From positions 620,001-684,000 of the forward strand of contig NZ_CP022297.1 in assembly GCF_017310015.1 (NCBI RefSeq): 64,000 nucleotides of DNA, written 5' to 3'. A model generated the notes under the pieces. It searched no databases and was not told the origin of the DNA. It saw nothing but the letters and a program-made list of their open reading frames with translations. This document shows positions 36,305 to 48,013 of this stretch, in pieces. The stretch is from Marinobacterium iners (GTDB lineage Bacteria > Pseudomonadota > Gammaproteobacteria > Pseudomonadales > Balneatricaceae). How positions within the stretch are numbered: position 1 is the first letter of the stretch; each line of letters opens with the position of its first letter. The position numbers were made by a program, and so were the translations under genes.

Positions 36305-36606
36305 TAGTAGAGTGGTAGCCAGTACGGAGTGTGTTCAGGCCTCTGGAGCCGCTGTGGTCACGGAGGCCTGGAGGTAGAACAACAAAGGGAGATTTTCTCG
36401 AATCCACTCTGGATGAGCAGACGGGTGATCAGTGTAAGGAAAGAGCACTCAAAACTTGGCGTTGGCTCGTATGAAGCGCCAAGAGTACAGATGTGAGGCA
36501 AGGACCCCTTAAGGTCAGGTCAAAAAGTGACCAGTTGGATTGAGGCGATTTTCTGTCACAGGTTTTGTCACAATTTGTCACATGACAGTGTTCTGGACAC
36601 ATAACG
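36305..36606. other. Island edge, non-coding
   Basis: No coding frame recognised. Contains a CAGGCCTC/GAGGCCTG inverted repeat soon after the regulator (about 36335-36371, no T tract) and three direct TGTCACA repeats (listed separately). Confidence 0.5.
36554..36582. repeat. Three direct TGTCACA repeats near the integration site
   Basis: TGTCACA starts at 36554, 36566 and 36576, about one helical turn apart, roughly 70 bp from the tRNA-fMet 3' end. They could be arm-type sites for the integrase or excisionase. Confidence 0.5.
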
Positions 36607-36640
36607 AAAAAAGGCAGACCGGTAAGTACCTGATCTGCCT
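36607..36640 (-). terminator. Terminator downstream of tRNA-fMet
   Basis: AGGCAGA (36612-36618) pairs with TCTGCCT (36634-36640); on the minus strand the stem is followed by six T residues. It begins 10 bp after the tRNA 3' end. Confidence 0.75.
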
Positions 36641-36649
36641 CTTAAAATT

Positions 36650-36726
<77 letters not shown>

Positions 36727-36779
36727 TCAACTTGATGACGCGTATACTACGCACGGATTAAGCTAAGGTCAAGAGTTTA

Positions 36780-37151
36780 TTACGTTTTCATTCTATCGCG
36801 TCGGATGGCACGTGTTTGGCACCAGGTTACGAACTGCGACAGCATTCTGTGCTCAAACTCGGACAGGTCCGACAGGTCACCACACCAGAGCTCGTTTACC
36901 TGGCGCACCAGCTGGAGTGAGCAGTCAAAACTGAATGCGCGATCATTAATCTGGAATTTCAGCCTGACCGGATAGCACTGGAGCGACAGGTCTGCTTCAG
37001 CAAAAAAGGCGATGCCGGTTTCAGACAGGTCTTCCAAGTGTACGCTCATACCCTGTATTTCAACCCAGATAGGGTCGTCCTCGTTGACCTTGAGGCGATA
37101 GGCTCTGCGTCCGTTGTCGGCAAGCTCTGGAATATGGATCCTTGGTTTCAT
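36780..37151 (-). CDS. PilZ-domain protein
   Basis: 123 residues, a single PilZ domain with the c-di-GMP motifs RRAYRLKV (RxxxR) near residue 15 and DLSETGIAFF (DxSxxG) near residue 42. It follows motB with a 4-bp overlap, so c-di-GMP may act on the flagellar motor here, as YcgR does elsewhere. That role is inferred from domain and context; no N-terminal YcgR domain is present. Confidence 0.9.
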   Translation of the reverse strand: MKPRIHIPELADNGRRAYRLKVNEDDPIWVEIQGMSVHLEDLSETGIAFFAEADLSLQCYPVRLKFQINDRAFSFDCSLQLVRQVNELWCGDLSDLSEFEHRMLSQFVTWCQTRAIRRDRMKT

Positions 37152-37945
37152 TGTTCTACAGCCCGTTTTTCCAAAACGAATTCAATGCGGCGGTTAATGG
37201 CCCTGTTTTCTGGCGATATGTTCGGTACAAGCGGAATTGAAGAGCCATAGCCGGTTGCCGTCAGCCGTTTGGGGTTGATACCCGCATCGACCATATAGCG
37301 CAGTACTGTGGTGGCACGTACGGCCGACAATTCCCAGTTTGACGGGAACTGAGCTGTGCTGATCGGAATATCATCGGTATGACCCTGAATTTCCAGCTTG
37401 TAGCCTGGGTTGATTACCAGCGTCTCAAGCAGTGCATCCAGCATCGGCAGCATGGCGCGATTGAACTCGGCAGAGCCGGAGCCAAACAGGGCTGCTCCCT
37501 TGACGCGCAGAGACAGCTTGCCATCTTTGGGTGCGCCGATTTCGACCGCATCCTGCATCTGCATCAGCTCAAACGCTCGCTGCATATCACGCGTCAGCTG
37601 CTGCCACTCCAGCTCCAGTGCGCGTGCTTTCTGGTCCGCATCAGAATCCTGATCGGACTGTGGACGCTCTTCGGGCGTTTGCAAAATGGTATCGTTAATT
37701 TCGGTTGAGTCAGTGGTTGGGGCGTTATGCTCCAGCGGCACGATACTGTTGGGCGCACCGGAGACGGCACGCTGGAAAGCGCTCTGGAATGAACGCATCG
37801 CATCAGCAAAGCGTTCCTTTTCCAGGTTGGACATGGAAAACAGCAAAACAAAGAACACCAGCAGCAGCGTCATTAGGTCGGCATATGTCATCAACCAGCC
37901 TGGAGAGCCGGAGTCGTCTGTCAGCTCACGTCGACGACTGCTCAC
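37148..37945 (-). CDS. motB: Flagellar motor stator protein MotB (PomB-like)
   Basis: 265 residues. One N-terminal membrane helix (WLMTYADLMTLLLVFFVLLF) with the ion-binding Asp23, a plug/linker region to about 140, and a C-terminal OmpA-like peptidoglycan-binding domain (LEIQGHTDDIPI, NWELSAVRATTVLRYM, RLTATGYGSSIPL). Overlaps motA by 4 bp. Whether it uses protons or sodium cannot be decided from sequence alone. Confidence 0.95.
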   Translation of the reverse strand: MSSRRRELTDDSGSPGWLMTYADLMTLLLVFFVLLFSMSNLEKERFADAMRSFQSAFQRAVSGAPNSIVPLEHNAPTTDSTEINDTILQTPEERPQSDQDSDADQKARALELEWQQLTRDMQRAFELMQMQDAVEIGAPKDGKLSLRVKGAALFGSGSAEFNRAMLPMLDALLETLVINPGYKLEIQGHTDDIPISTAQFPSNWELSAVRATTVLRYMVDAGINPKRLTATGYGSSIPLVPNISPENRAINRRIEFVLEKRAVEQ

Positions 37946-38766
37946 CGCGAAGCCTCGGGCTTCTTGCGAGCTGCTTTGGCATTCTCTTCACCGGGCTTTT
38001 GTGCCTTGCCGATTTTAATCGGCTTGCGCTGGGCTTCGGGCAGGTAGGAGGCCAGCTGTTCGTAGACATGCATGTAATGGTCATTGGTGAGGATACTGAT
38101 GCAGCCTTCCCGAATAATCTCCAGATTGGTGACCTCAGACAGGGTGCGCGCGTGGAGTTTGCCGGCAATGGGCAGGAACACCATGGTGGCCAGAAGCGAA
38201 CCATAGAAGGTTGTCAAAAGAGCAACGGCCATCGCGGGGCCAATGGTTTCCGGGTTGCTCAATTGACTGAGCATCTGGATCAGACCGATCAGGGTGCCCA
38301 GCATGCCGAAAGCCGGTGCATAGGCTGCCATCTTGCGAAACACGTCCTGTACCGAGTGATGACGTGCGATCAGTGAATCGATCTCATTCTGCAGGGTGTT
38401 CCTTATTACTTGCTCGGATGCGGCTTCGGCCAGCAGGTTGCAGGCGCGCTTCAGTACGTGAGAATCACTTTCCACATCCCCCAGTTTCAACAGACCGTGA
38501 CGGTGTGATACCCGGCTCAGCTCGAGCATGGTGTCGATCATTTCCTGTGCGTTGGTTTTGTCTTGGGTGAATACGATCCAGGCCGCCTTAAAGGCGTTCA
38601 GTACATCCTTGAACTGTACTGTCAGCAGGGTGGCTGCAATAGTCCCGCCGGCTACGATCATCAGGCCGGGGATGTTGACAAATACATCGGGGTCGCCGCC
38701 CAACAGGATGGCGCTGACGATCAGGGCAATGCCTGAAAAAATCCCGAGAAGTGAGGCGAAATCCAT
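37942..38766 (-). CDS. motA: Flagellar motor stator protein MotA (PomA-like)
   Basis: About 274 residues with four membrane helices: LGIFSGIALIVSAILL, the second near IPGLMIVAGGTIAATLL, and a pair near AYAPAFGMLGTLIGLIQML and GPAMAVALLTTFYGSLLATM. The MDFASLLGIF start resembles PomA/MotA of marine bacteria. The upstream in-frame ATG at 38832 would add an improbable Cys/His-rich leader. No strong Shine-Dalgarno before 38766. First gene of the motAB-pilZ unit. Confidence 0.93.
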   Translation of the reverse strand: MDFASLLGIFSGIALIVSAILLGGDPDVFVNIPGLMIVAGGTIAATLLTVQFKDVLNAFKAAWIVFTQDKTNAQEMIDTMLELSRVSHRHGLLKLGDVESDSHVLKRACNLLAEAASEQVIRNTLQNEIDSLIARHHSVQDVFRKMAAYAPAFGMLGTLIGLIQMLSQLSNPETIGPAMAVALLTTFYGSLLATMVFLPIAGKLHARTLSEVTNLEIIREGCISILTNDHYMHVYEQLASYLPEAQRKPIKIGKAQKPGEENAKAARKKPEASR

Positions 38767-38842
38767 TGTTTTTGAGTACCCTGTACAGCCGTGCCAATGT
38801 CGGCACTGGAATGTGAAGTCGCAGTATAACAAGACCCTACCG

Positions 38843-39700
38843 ATGTCGTCAGACTACTATATTGGCCTGCCGCAATGGAAACATCCGCAGTGGGATAACA
38901 GTTTCCAGACGGATGCACAGCAATCCGATCTGGCTCAGTATGCCGCCTGCTTCAATTCAGTGGAAGGTAATACGACCTTCTATGGGCTGCCCGGGCGCGA
39001 TACGTTGTTGCGTTGGCAGAGCCAAACGTCTGCAGATTTCCGTTTCTGCTTCAAATTTCCCCAAAGCATCAGCCATGCAGCGCGTCTGCGCGGTTGCGGA
39101 GCTGAACTGGCTGCGTTTCTGGATCATATGCTGTTGCTGGAGCAGCGGTTGGGAATGCTCTGTCTGCAGCTGCCTGCCAGCTTCGGGCCTAACGACCTGA
39201 CTCTGCTTGAACGATTTCTGCAACAGCTGCCAGCCGGTGTGCGTTACGGGGTAGAGGTTCGGCATCAGGCGTTTTTTCAGGGCGGGGAGCCGGAGCGCTG
39301 TCTGAACAGACTGCTGATGGAAACGGGGATCAATCGGGTCAGTTTTGATACCAGAGCTCTGTTTGCCAACCCGGCGGCTGACCCTGTCAGTCGAGAGGCA
39401 CTTCAGCAGAAACCGGATCTGCCACTGAGAGTATTGGCGACAGGGTTAACACCCATGGTGAGATTCATTGCACCGCTGGCACTGGAGCAGGGCTATCAGT
39501 GGCTTGAACCCTGGGTTGGACAGGTACTGAAATGGATTGATGAGGGCAGGACCCCCTTCATATTCATGCACTCGCCCGATAATGCGAGGGCGCCTGAGCT
39601 GGCGCGCTGGTTTGCACAGAGGCTGGAGCAACAGCGGCCCGGGATTTGTGGCTTTGTCGACTGGGCAACGCAGCCCCGGCGTCAACCGGGGCTGTTCTGA
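38843..39700 (+). CDS. DUF72 family protein (YecE-like)
   Basis: 285 residues, TIM-barrel-like DUF72 protein: N-terminal YYIGLPQWKHPQW, FNSVEGNTTFYGLP, DFRFCFKFPQSISH, VEVRHQAFF and the C-terminal FIFMHSPDNARAPELARWF. The family is widespread and its reaction is unknown. Divergent from motA; convergent with apaG, with stops only 3 bp apart. Confidence 0.88.
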   Translation: MSSDYYIGLPQWKHPQWDNSFQTDAQQSDLAQYAACFNSVEGNTTFYGLPGRDTLLRWQSQTSADFRFCFKFPQSISHAARLRGCGAELAAFLDHMLLLEQRLGMLCLQLPASFGPNDLTLLERFLQQLPAGVRYGVEVRHQAFFQGGEPERCLNRLLMETGINRVSFDTRALFANPAADPVSREALQQKPDLPLRVLATGLTPMVRFIAPLALEQGYQWLEPWVGQVLKWIDEGRTPFIFMHSPDNARAPELARWFAQRLEQQRPGICGFVDWATQPRRQPGLF

Positions 39701-39703
39701 CAC

Positions 39704-40129
39704 TCAGTGCAGTGCGTTGGGCTGAGCCAGAGTGAACGGGGGGATCTGAGCGTCAAAGCCTTGATTGTCACCCGTTACCATATGGTAGTGTCCCTGCATG
39801 CTGCCAACCTCAGTAGCAAGCACGGTGCCACTGGTGTACTCGTAGGTATGGCCAGGTTCGATGACTGGTTTTTCTCCAACCACGCCCTCACCCTCAACTT
39901 CCTGAACATGTTCATTGCCGTCGGTGATGCGCCAGCGTCGGCTCAAGAGCTGAACACTTTCGGTATTGTTGTTGGTAATGCTGATTCGGTAGGAAAAAAC
40001 AAAACGGTGCGCCTCTGGCTCGGACTGTTCCGGCAGGTAGGCGGTGTCGACACGGATCTCGATGTTTCGACTGTAGTCCAGATTTTGCATCAGTTTTTCG
40101 GTTTCCTCTTGCCTGTGAGCAGGGTTCAT
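39704..40129 (-). CDS. apaG: ApaG (CorD) protein
   Basis: 141 residues of the ApaG beta-sandwich family: FVFSYRISITNNNTESVQLL, RRWRITDGNEHVQEV, GVVGEKPVIEPGHTYEYTSG and MQGHYHMV. Starts at ATG 40129 overlapping the rsmA stop (TGATG), or GTG 40132. Associated with apaH and rsmA in most gamma-proteobacteria; here apaH is elsewhere. Biochemical role in bacteria is not settled (metal or pyrophosphate binding reported for homologues). Confidence 0.92.
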   Translation of the reverse strand: MNPAHRQEETEKLMQNLDYSRNIEIRVDTAYLPEQSEPEAHRFVFSYRISITNNNTESVQLLSRRWRITDGNEHVQEVEGEGVVGEKPVIEPGHTYEYTSGTVLATEVGSMQGHYHMVTGDNQGFDAQIPPFTLAQPNALH

Positions 40130-40929
40130 CACGCAGTCAAAGCATCGCTGATGCTGACAAATTGTGCCAGTGTCAGCCGCTCCGGGCGTAGTCCCGGGTC
40201 GATGCCCAGCTGTTCCAGCTGATCGGCATCAATCAGTGTTTTCAAGTTGTTGCGCAGTGTTTTACGGCGCTGACCGAAGGCGGTACGCACGACTGTTTGC
40301 AACAGGTGCACATCCTTTGCCGGAACCGGGGGTTCGGCAAAGGGGACCAGACGAACGATGGCTGAGTCGACCTTGGGTGCTGGCGAAAAAGCCTCCGGAG
40401 GCACGATAAACAGAGGCTCTATACGGCAATAATACTGGGCCATAATCCCCAGTCGGCCGTAGTGGTTTTCACCCGGACCTGCGGCCAGGCGCTCAACGAC
40501 CTCCTTTTGCAGCATGAAGTGCATATCCTTAATGAGGCCATTGAAGCTGAGCAGGTGAAAGATCAACGGTGTCGAGATGTTATAGGGCAGGTTACCCACA
40601 ATGCGCAACGGCCGTTCATCCTGTTTCAGGCTCTCAAAGTCGAACTTGAGTGCATCGGCTTCATGGATGGTGAAGGTGTCGGCATAACGGAAAAACTGCG
40701 TGCGCAGGACCGGAATCAGGTCCCGATCCAGCTCCACGGCATCCAGTTCGCCATTGCAGGCGTCCAGCAGTTCTTCAGTCAGAGCTCCAAGCCCCGGGCC
40801 GATTTCGACCATATGTTCGCCCGGCTGAGGGTTAATGGCACGGATGATACGTCCTATGACGCCCTGATCGTGCAGAAAGTTCTGACCAAAACGCTTGCGC
40901 GCCTTGTGTCCAACGGGTTTTTTACTCAT
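40129..40929 (-). CDS. rsmA: 16S rRNA dimethyladenosine transferase RsmA (KsgA)
   Basis: Dimethylates two adjacent adenines near the 3' end of 16S rRNA during 30S maturation. 266 residues: [10 protein letters not shown]-terminal, SAM-binding [15 protein letters not shown] (motif I), [15 protein letters not shown] (catalytic motif IV) and the C-terminal [11 protein letters not shown]. It follows pdxA by 3 bp within the lptD-surA-pdxA-rsmA-apaG operon. Confidence 0.97.
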   Translation of the reverse strand: MSKKPVGHKARKRFGQNFLHDQGVIGRIIRAINPQPGEHMVEIGPGLGALTEELLDACNGELDAVELDRDLIPVLRTQFFRYADTFTIHEADALKFDFESLKQDERPLRIVGNLPYNISTPLIFHLLSFNGLIKDMHFMLQKEVVERLAAGPGENHYGRLGIMAQYYCRIEPLFIVPPEAFSPAPKVDSAIVRLVPFAEPPVPAKDVHLLQTVVRTAFGQRRKTLRNNLKTLIDADQLEQLGIDPGLRPERLTLAQFVSISDALTA

Positions 40930-40932
40930 TGA

Positions 40933-41931
40933 TCAGTTACCTGATTGATGGCGGGCCATGTCGAGGGCAAAACGCAGCGCGGTCTGAAGGCTGCCAATGT
41001 CGGCCAGCCCAGTGCCGGCCAGGTCAAGCGCCGTACCGTGATCAACCGAGGTGCGGATGATCGGTAACCCCAGTGTGATGTTGGCCGCTCGACCGAATCC
41101 CTTGTACTTGAGGACGGGCAGTCCCTGATCATGATACATGGCCAGCACCGCATCGGCATCCTTGAGATGGTGTTCGGTGAACAGCGTATCAGCGGGCAGG
41201 GGGCCCACCAGATCAGCTCCGTGCTGTCTGAGTTCCGCCAGTATCGGCTCGATCACATCGATCTCTTCGCGGCCCATGTGGCCACCCTCACCGGCATGGG
41301 GGTTGAGCCCGGCCACCAGTATGCGAGGCTGCTTGATGCCAAATGACCGCTTGAGATCATGCAGCAGCACCGTAATGACATCACGCAACAGCGGTTGGGT
41401 GATGGCGGCGGATACGGCGGCAAGAGGCAGGTGAGTGGTAGCCAGGGCGACTTTCAGTCCTTCAGTGGCCAGCATCATCACGACCTTGTGACTGCCGGTC
41501 ATCTCTTCCAGAAACTCGGTATGGCCGGTAAAGGCGATGCCGGCGTCATTGATTACGCCCTTGTGTACAGGTGCCGTTATTAGCGCATCGAAACTGCCGG
41601 AAAGGCAGCCCAGAGTTGCCTGTCGCAACGTTTCCAGCACATAGGAAGCGTTGGCCGGGTTCAGCAGGCCGGGTTCACTTTTGGCCGTGAGCTGTACCGG
41701 CTGGCAGTAAATGGCTCCAGGCTGAGCGGGCGCAGCAGGTTCGACACTGTTGAAGGGGAGTACTTCAAGTTCAAGCCCCAGGGCTGCAGCACGCTGGCGC
41801 AGCAGCTCCGGGTCCGCTACGGCAACCAGCTGGCAGGGAAACGCCTGCTGGGCCAGCTGTACGCAGAGCTCAGGGCCTATACCGGCAGGCTCCCCGGGGG
41901 TGAGGGCAAGGCGTGGGCAACTCACAGTCAA
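40933..41931 (-). CDS. pdxA: 4-hydroxythreonine-4-phosphate dehydrogenase PdxA
   Basis: NAD-dependent enzyme of the DXP-dependent pyridoxal phosphate pathway. 332 residues: [13 protein letters not shown] at the N-terminus, ITAPVHKG near 115, [13 protein letters not shown] with metal His, [27 protein letters not shown] and [11 protein letters not shown] near the C-terminus. ATGA overlap with surA. Confidence 0.97.
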   Translation of the reverse strand: MTVSCPRLALTPGEPAGIGPELCVQLAQQAFPCQLVAVADPELLRQRAAALGLELEVLPFNSVEPAAPAQPGAIYCQPVQLTAKSEPGLLNPANASYVLETLRQATLGCLSGSFDALITAPVHKGVINDAGIAFTGHTEFLEEMTGSHKVVMMLATEGLKVALATTHLPLAAVSAAITQPLLRDVITVLLHDLKRSFGIKQPRILVAGLNPHAGEGGHMGREEIDVIEPILAELRQHGADLVGPLPADTLFTEHHLKDADAVLAMYHDQGLPVLKYKGFGRAANITLGLPIIRTSVDHGTALDLAGTGLADIGSLQTALRFALDMARHQSGN

Positions 41932-43220
41932 ATCTTGCGCTCAATATAGGCTTGAGATCGAATCTCGCGCAGCCAGTTGTTCAATTCCTCTGAGAACTTA
42001 CGCTGGCGAATGCTGTTTCGTGCCTGGGATTCGAGCATCTCTTCACCCATATCCTGTGTACGATAGTCCTGTACCTGCAGAATGTGCCAGCCGAAACGTG
42101 ACTGGAAAGGCTCGCTGATCTCACCCTTGTCGGTGCTGTTCATCACCTGCTCAAACTCAGGCACCATCTGGCCATTTTGGGTCCAGCCCAGGTCACCGCC
42201 CTGCGAGCCGCTGGCAGCATCGTCGCTGTAACGGCGTGCCAATTCATCAAAGGGCTCGCCATCCTGCAGGCGGCGGTACAGCTCGTCGATCAGGCGGCGG
42301 GTCTGTTCGGGGCTGCGAATCTCATTTGGCGTCAGCAGAATATGGCGTACCTTAACCTGATTCACCAGCTGGACCTTGCCACCACGCTTGTCCTCAACTT
42401 TGAGGATATGAAAGCCGCCGGGAGTGCGAACTGGCTGGCTGATCTGACCAGGGCTCAGTTTGCCGATGGCTGCAGCCAGTGGTTCAGGCAGTTCGGACTC
42501 GCGCCGCCAGCCCAGTTCCCCACCCTGCAGCGCATTGGGGGCATTGGATACCGCCAGTGCGAGTTCGGCAAAGTCTGCACCCTCCTGCAGCTGCTGATAC
42601 AGGTCGCGTGACTTCTCCTCGGCTTGCTGAATCATCTGGGGCGAAGCGCCGTCAGGCAGTGCGATCAGGATGTTGCGCAACTGAAATTCCGCCTGAATTT
42701 CCTGCTGTCCCAACTCTGAATCAAGGAAGTTTTGTACCTCCTGGTCAGAGACACTGATGCGACGGTTGACGTTACTCTGCTGCACCTGGCTAAGCAGAAT
42801 TTCGCGCCGAATCTGCTCACGAGCGGCGTTGTAATCCTGGCCCTCGGCAATCAGTGCTTCGCGGAACTGTCCCAGCGTCATGTTGTTTTGCTGCGCGATG
42901 CGTTCCAGAGCATCGTTCAGCTGACGATCGGAGACGCGGATGCCCTGCTGCTGGGCAATTTGTGTCTGAATGCTTTCCAGAATCAAGCGATCCAGCACCT
43001 GCTGTTTAAGGACATTTTCGGGTGGCAGACGCGTGTCTTCACCGCGGGCATTAATCTGTTCAGTCACCAGCTCCAACCGCTGTTCAAGCTCGCTTTCCAG
43101 AACCACATCTTCATTCACGATGGCGGCTACACGATCGAGTAACTCGGCGTTGACGGAGGTCAGCGGCAGGGCCAACAGTAGCAAGGCCGCCAGGGGGTGC
43201 CTCAGTTTAGAAAGAGCCAT
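41928..43220 (-). CDS. surA: Periplasmic chaperone/peptidyl-prolyl isomerase SurA
   Basis: About 430 residues. Signal peptide ending near VNA (residue 24), SurA N-terminal chaperone domain ([20 protein letters not shown]), then two parvulin domains (about 175-275, and 285-385) and the C-terminal helix. Start at ATG 43220, six bases after GAGGA; this overlaps the lptD 3' end by 14 bp and explains why earlier in-frame ATGs are less likely. It delivers outer-membrane proteins, LptD among them, to the BAM complex. Confidence 0.96.
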   Translation of the reverse strand: MALSKLRHPLAALLLLALPLTSVNAELLDRVAAIVNEDVVLESELEQRLELVTEQINARGEDTRLPPENVLKQQVLDRLILESIQTQIAQQQGIRVSDRQLNDALERIAQQNNMTLGQFREALIAEGQDYNAAREQIRREILLSQVQQSNVNRRISVSDQEVQNFLDSELGQQEIQAEFQLRNILIALPDGASPQMIQQAEEKSRDLYQQLQEGADFAELALAVSNAPNALQGGELGWRRESELPEPLAAAIGKLSPGQISQPVRTPGGFHILKVEDKRGGKVQLVNQVKVRHILLTPNEIRSPEQTRRLIDELYRRLQDGEPFDELARRYSDDAASGSQGGDLGWTQNGQMVPEFEQVMNSTDKGEISEPFQSRFGWHILQVQDYRTQDMGEEMLESQARNSIRQRKFSEELNNWLREIRSQAYIERKI

Positions 43221-46161
43221 TTTCATCCTCATCATATCCGGTGATATCTTCCAGGAACTCGCGGCCACTGCCTTGTCCAAAGGCGCCAAGGCCTCGGAAA
43301 ACGAACTGCAGGAAGACGCCTGTATCGGTTTCAAACTGGTTTTGGGCAACTGTATTGGGGTCAACTACCCAGCTGCGACCGGTAAGGCGCATCTTCCAGC
43401 AGCAGCTGGCGTATTCGACCCCGAGCAGGGTTTCAAGGTTTTCGCTGTTGTCCAGGTCATGTTGCCAGCGACCGTAACTGGTCCAGCTTTTGTTAAGAGG
43501 CCAGCGAAAGGCTACATCCAGCTGCTTAACACCTTCATTGAGATCCTTTTCGATACTGTCACGATAACTCACGTAGAGCAGGCGCTTGTCACCCGGCAGA
43601 TAGCTTAGCTTGTAGTTGTGTTCCAGAAACTCGTAACTGTCGCGATCAACTTCGCCATCATGACTCAGCTTCAGGCTGGGCGTGATACTCCAGTTGGCCA
43701 GAGTGGCCAAATTGGAGCTGCCTGCAGTAGAGCCTGTAATGTTATCACCCGGACGACCCGCGTGCTCACGATCAGCAAAATACTGTGCCTGAGCCACACC
43801 CACGCGCAGCTTTTCCATACCCAGATCATTATACAGGGCACTGGACAAACCAATGGTTGCCTGCGTTGTGTCAGCTACCCGGTCGTTACCACTCCAGCCG
43901 GTTTCATGGAACAGGTTGTAGTAGGTAAAGCCGAGTTGTGACGAGTCAAACCGGGGAATCAGTGAATCCGGCTGCTCGTCGGCGTCCGAATGCAGCAGGA
44001 ATAAACGAGGTTCAAGCGTTTGCGTATAGTTGCTTTCAGCGAGGCCAAAATCACGTTCAAGTACCAGTCCACTGTCCAGGCTGTAAATACTGGCAGTGAT
44101 TGACTGGCTACCTCCCAAGGCGCCATTGCGCTCGTTTTCGAGCTCATAGGATGAGTGCCAAAGTGTAACGGCCGGACGGATGAACCCCCAGGGACGGTCA
44201 AGAGACAGACTCAGCTTGGGGCGCAGATGTACACGGTCGCCAACAGTCGCTGCCAGATCACCTGCCGGTGCGTAGATACTGTCGAGATCACGCTCAAAGC
44301 GTGTGTATTCGGCCTGATAGCTTAGATCCAATATGCCGGCAAGGCGGTTCTGATGGCCTGTCAGCAACAGCTGCGGCAAACGTTCATAGGGGGTGGAACC
44401 ACCAATGGTCTGATAGCTTTCTGTACGCAGTGCAAGATTCCAGCTCGGCTGCAGATACCGTAGCTCAAACAGCTGGTCGAGGTGGTCATCACGCTGAACT
44501 TCGAGTGATGTGCCTAGATCTTCAAAGTAATCATCGTCACTGACTCGGGTGAAGTCGATACGGCTGTAGAGGTTGTCATAAGGGGTGCCCTTATGATCGA
44601 CACCAAAAAGCCAGCGACTGTCGTTATAACGACTGTCATCGGACATCCAGGCTGTACTCAGAGTGCTGTGTGACCAGCGGTTCATGTAACGGAATTCATT
44701 TTCCAGCAGCAACCCGCGTTCACCGATGTAGCGTGGGGTCAGTGTATCGTCGAAATTCTCGGCCAGATTGAAGTAGTAGGGAATGGCGATATCGATCCCA
44801 TTGCTTTCCGAGTAACCAAGGCTGGGGTAGAGGAAGCCTGACTGGCGACGATCATCAATCGGGAATGACAGATAAGGGGTGTACAGGATGGGGACGCCAG
44901 CAACATCAAATGTGGCATGCCTGGCGACACCTCGTCCGGCCTCGGGGTTGAGCTCAATGGATTCCGCTGCGATTTGCCAGGCATTGCTGCCAGGCTCGCA
45001 GAATGTGATGGCGCCTTCGTTCAACAGAATACGACGATCACCGAAGCGAGTGATGTTGTCAGCGCTGCCACGCATGTGCTGCTCATGCATCACATATTGA
45101 GCGCCATCGAATCGGGTCTCACCGCTGATCATGTTCGCTTCGGCCTGCTCACTCAGAAGGAGGAGGCCTTTTTCCCGGTAATTAACGCCACCAATCAGGC
45201 GAGCAACGCGCGCGCCCTGGTCAAATTCGCCACTGGCGCTTGTAAACAGGCGGCCACCGCGTTGTATTTCGATACCACCTTCCAGCCGGGTAATGCCGCC
45301 AAGCTCTGTGCTGGATCTGAGCGCATTAATATAGACCGGCTGTTGATCAAAGGGGCGGTTATCTTCCAGAAAGGCAAATTCAGGTTCAATGTAGCGGCCA
45401 GTACAGGCACCAGGTGCCTCACCGGGTGCGTAGGCATACCAGTCCAGCGCGGCTTGATTGGCAGGGGTCGCGATGCGAGCGCCCTGGGCCGCAGGCTGAG
45501 AGGGGGCCTGAGTGGCGACCTGCTGACAGGCCCATTCATTGCCGTCAGCTTCGCAGCTCCACTCCGGCTTGCCGGTCATTGCAGCACTCGATCCCGCAAT
45601 GGCCATGCCTGGGCGAGGACCGTTGGTATCACTTTGGCGGTTGCAGTCCCACTCACCGTCGACAGCGACACAGCTCCAGTCCCCAGAGGTGGTGGGAGTC
45701 GCTGCAATCTGTGTTTGAGCCATGATGGGCTTCGATCGTAGTGTAGCCGCTGCAGGCTCAGGCCACTGTATGGTCGCTGGTGCGCCTGTTCTCAACTCTG
45801 TGTCAGTAACGGGCGGCGCTGCAGATACAGTGCTGATGCTGACGGATTCTGCGCCTGTTTCAGCTGCCGCTTCTTTCTGTGTGGTAGCCGTTACAGTTGT
45901 ATCCGCTGTAGACGACTCACTGGGCTGGAGGGTGTCCTGCCCGGTTGTGGAGTCGGTTTCCGCCGTTGCTTGACTGGCAGAAGGTGTGCCCTCCTGTTGC
46001 TGCATCAGGGCTTCATTGACTTCACAGTCCCATTCTCCAGATGGAGTCAGGTTACAGCTCCAGAGTCGTTCGTTGCTCTCCTGTGCCTGTACTGACTGAG
46101 TACAGATGGCAGCAGCAATGGCAAGGGTGAGTTTGAATGCAGCGCGGGTGTTAAAGGGCAT
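43207..46161 (-). CDS. lptD: LPS-assembly outer-membrane protein LptD
   Basis: Inserts lipopolysaccharide into the outer leaflet with LptE. 984 residues: signal peptide (1-26), a Thr/Ala/Ser-rich extension to about 245 that contains three W-x-C ... E-W-x-C units (about 34-46, 162-173, 201-212), the OstA/LptA-like beta-jellyroll (about 285-430), and a 26-strand barrel ending in [10 protein letters not shown]. The conserved YASCCWKMRLTGRSW region near the C-terminus carries adjacent Cys residues used for inter-domain disulfides. Divergent from amgK. Confidence 0.96.
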   Translation of the reverse strand: MPFNTRAAFKLTLAIAAAICTQSVQAQESNERLWSCNLTPSGEWDCEVNEALMQQQEGTPSASQATAETDSTTGQDTLQPSESSTADTTVTATTQKEAAAETGAESVSISTVSAAPPVTDTELRTGAPATIQWPEPAAATLRSKPIMAQTQIAATPTTSGDWSCVAVDGEWDCNRQSDTNGPRPGMAIAGSSAAMTGKPEWSCEADGNEWACQQVATQAPSQPAAQGARIATPANQAALDWYAYAPGEAPGACTGRYIEPEFAFLEDNRPFDQQPVYINALRSSTELGGITRLEGGIEIQRGGRLFTSASGEFDQGARVARLIGGVNYREKGLLLLSEQAEANMISGETRFDGAQYVMHEQHMRGSADNITRFGDRRILLNEGAITFCEPGSNAWQIAAESIELNPEAGRGVARHATFDVAGVPILYTPYLSFPIDDRRQSGFLYPSLGYSESNGIDIAIPYYFNLAENFDDTLTPRYIGERGLLLENEFRYMNRWSHSTLSTAWMSDDSRYNDSRWLFGVDHKGTPYDNLYSRIDFTRVSDDDYFEDLGTSLEVQRDDHLDQLFELRYLQPSWNLALRTESYQTIGGSTPYERLPQLLLTGHQNRLAGILDLSYQAEYTRFERDLDSIYAPAGDLAATVGDRVHLRPKLSLSLDRPWGFIRPAVTLWHSSYELENERNGALGGSQSITASIYSLDSGLVLERDFGLAESNYTQTLEPRLFLLHSDADEQPDSLIPRFDSSQLGFTYYNLFHETGWSGNDRVADTTQATIGLSSALYNDLGMEKLRVGVAQAQYFADREHAGRPGDNITGSTAGSSNLATLANWSITPSLKLSHDGEVDRDSYEFLEHNYKLSYLPGDKRLLYVSYRDSIEKDLNEGVKQLDVAFRWPLNKSWTSYGRWQHDLDNSENLETLLGVEYASCCWKMRLTGRSWVVDPNTVAQNQFETDTGVFLQFVFRGLGAFGQGSGREFLEDITGYDEDENGSF

Positions 46162-46278
46162 CAGATCGCCATCCAGTTGCGGTCGTGGCCGGTTTCACGC
46201 CAGCCCGTAAGTCGAGTACCATACCGAGCCATGCATGATAAAGCATTCACAACTTCAAGTGCTAGAGGATAAGGGCGA

Positions 46279-48002
<1,724 letters not shown>

Positions 48003-48013
48003 GGGAGGGAATT

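Larger units (their letters stand above)
30653..36649. mobile_element. Remnant of an integrative island next to tRNA-fMet
   Basis: Contains integrase, excisionase-like and phage-type regulator genes close to the 3' end of the initiator tRNA gene, plus cargo of unknown role. The right boundary is near the tRNA 3' end. No second copy of the tRNA 3' end was found to the left. The left edge is IS66 copy 2, which lacks a target duplication and truncates an HNH gene, so that end was probably deleted. Extent is inferred. Confidence 0.6.

Noticed and set aside
36335..36371. CAGGCCTC/GAGGCCTG inverted repeat as a terminator of the Cro-like gene
   Set aside because: The loop is long and no T tract follows; could be chance or a protein site.
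38528..38842. Upstream extension of the DUF72 frame
   Set aside because: It would run antisense through motA; family alignment supports ATG 38843.
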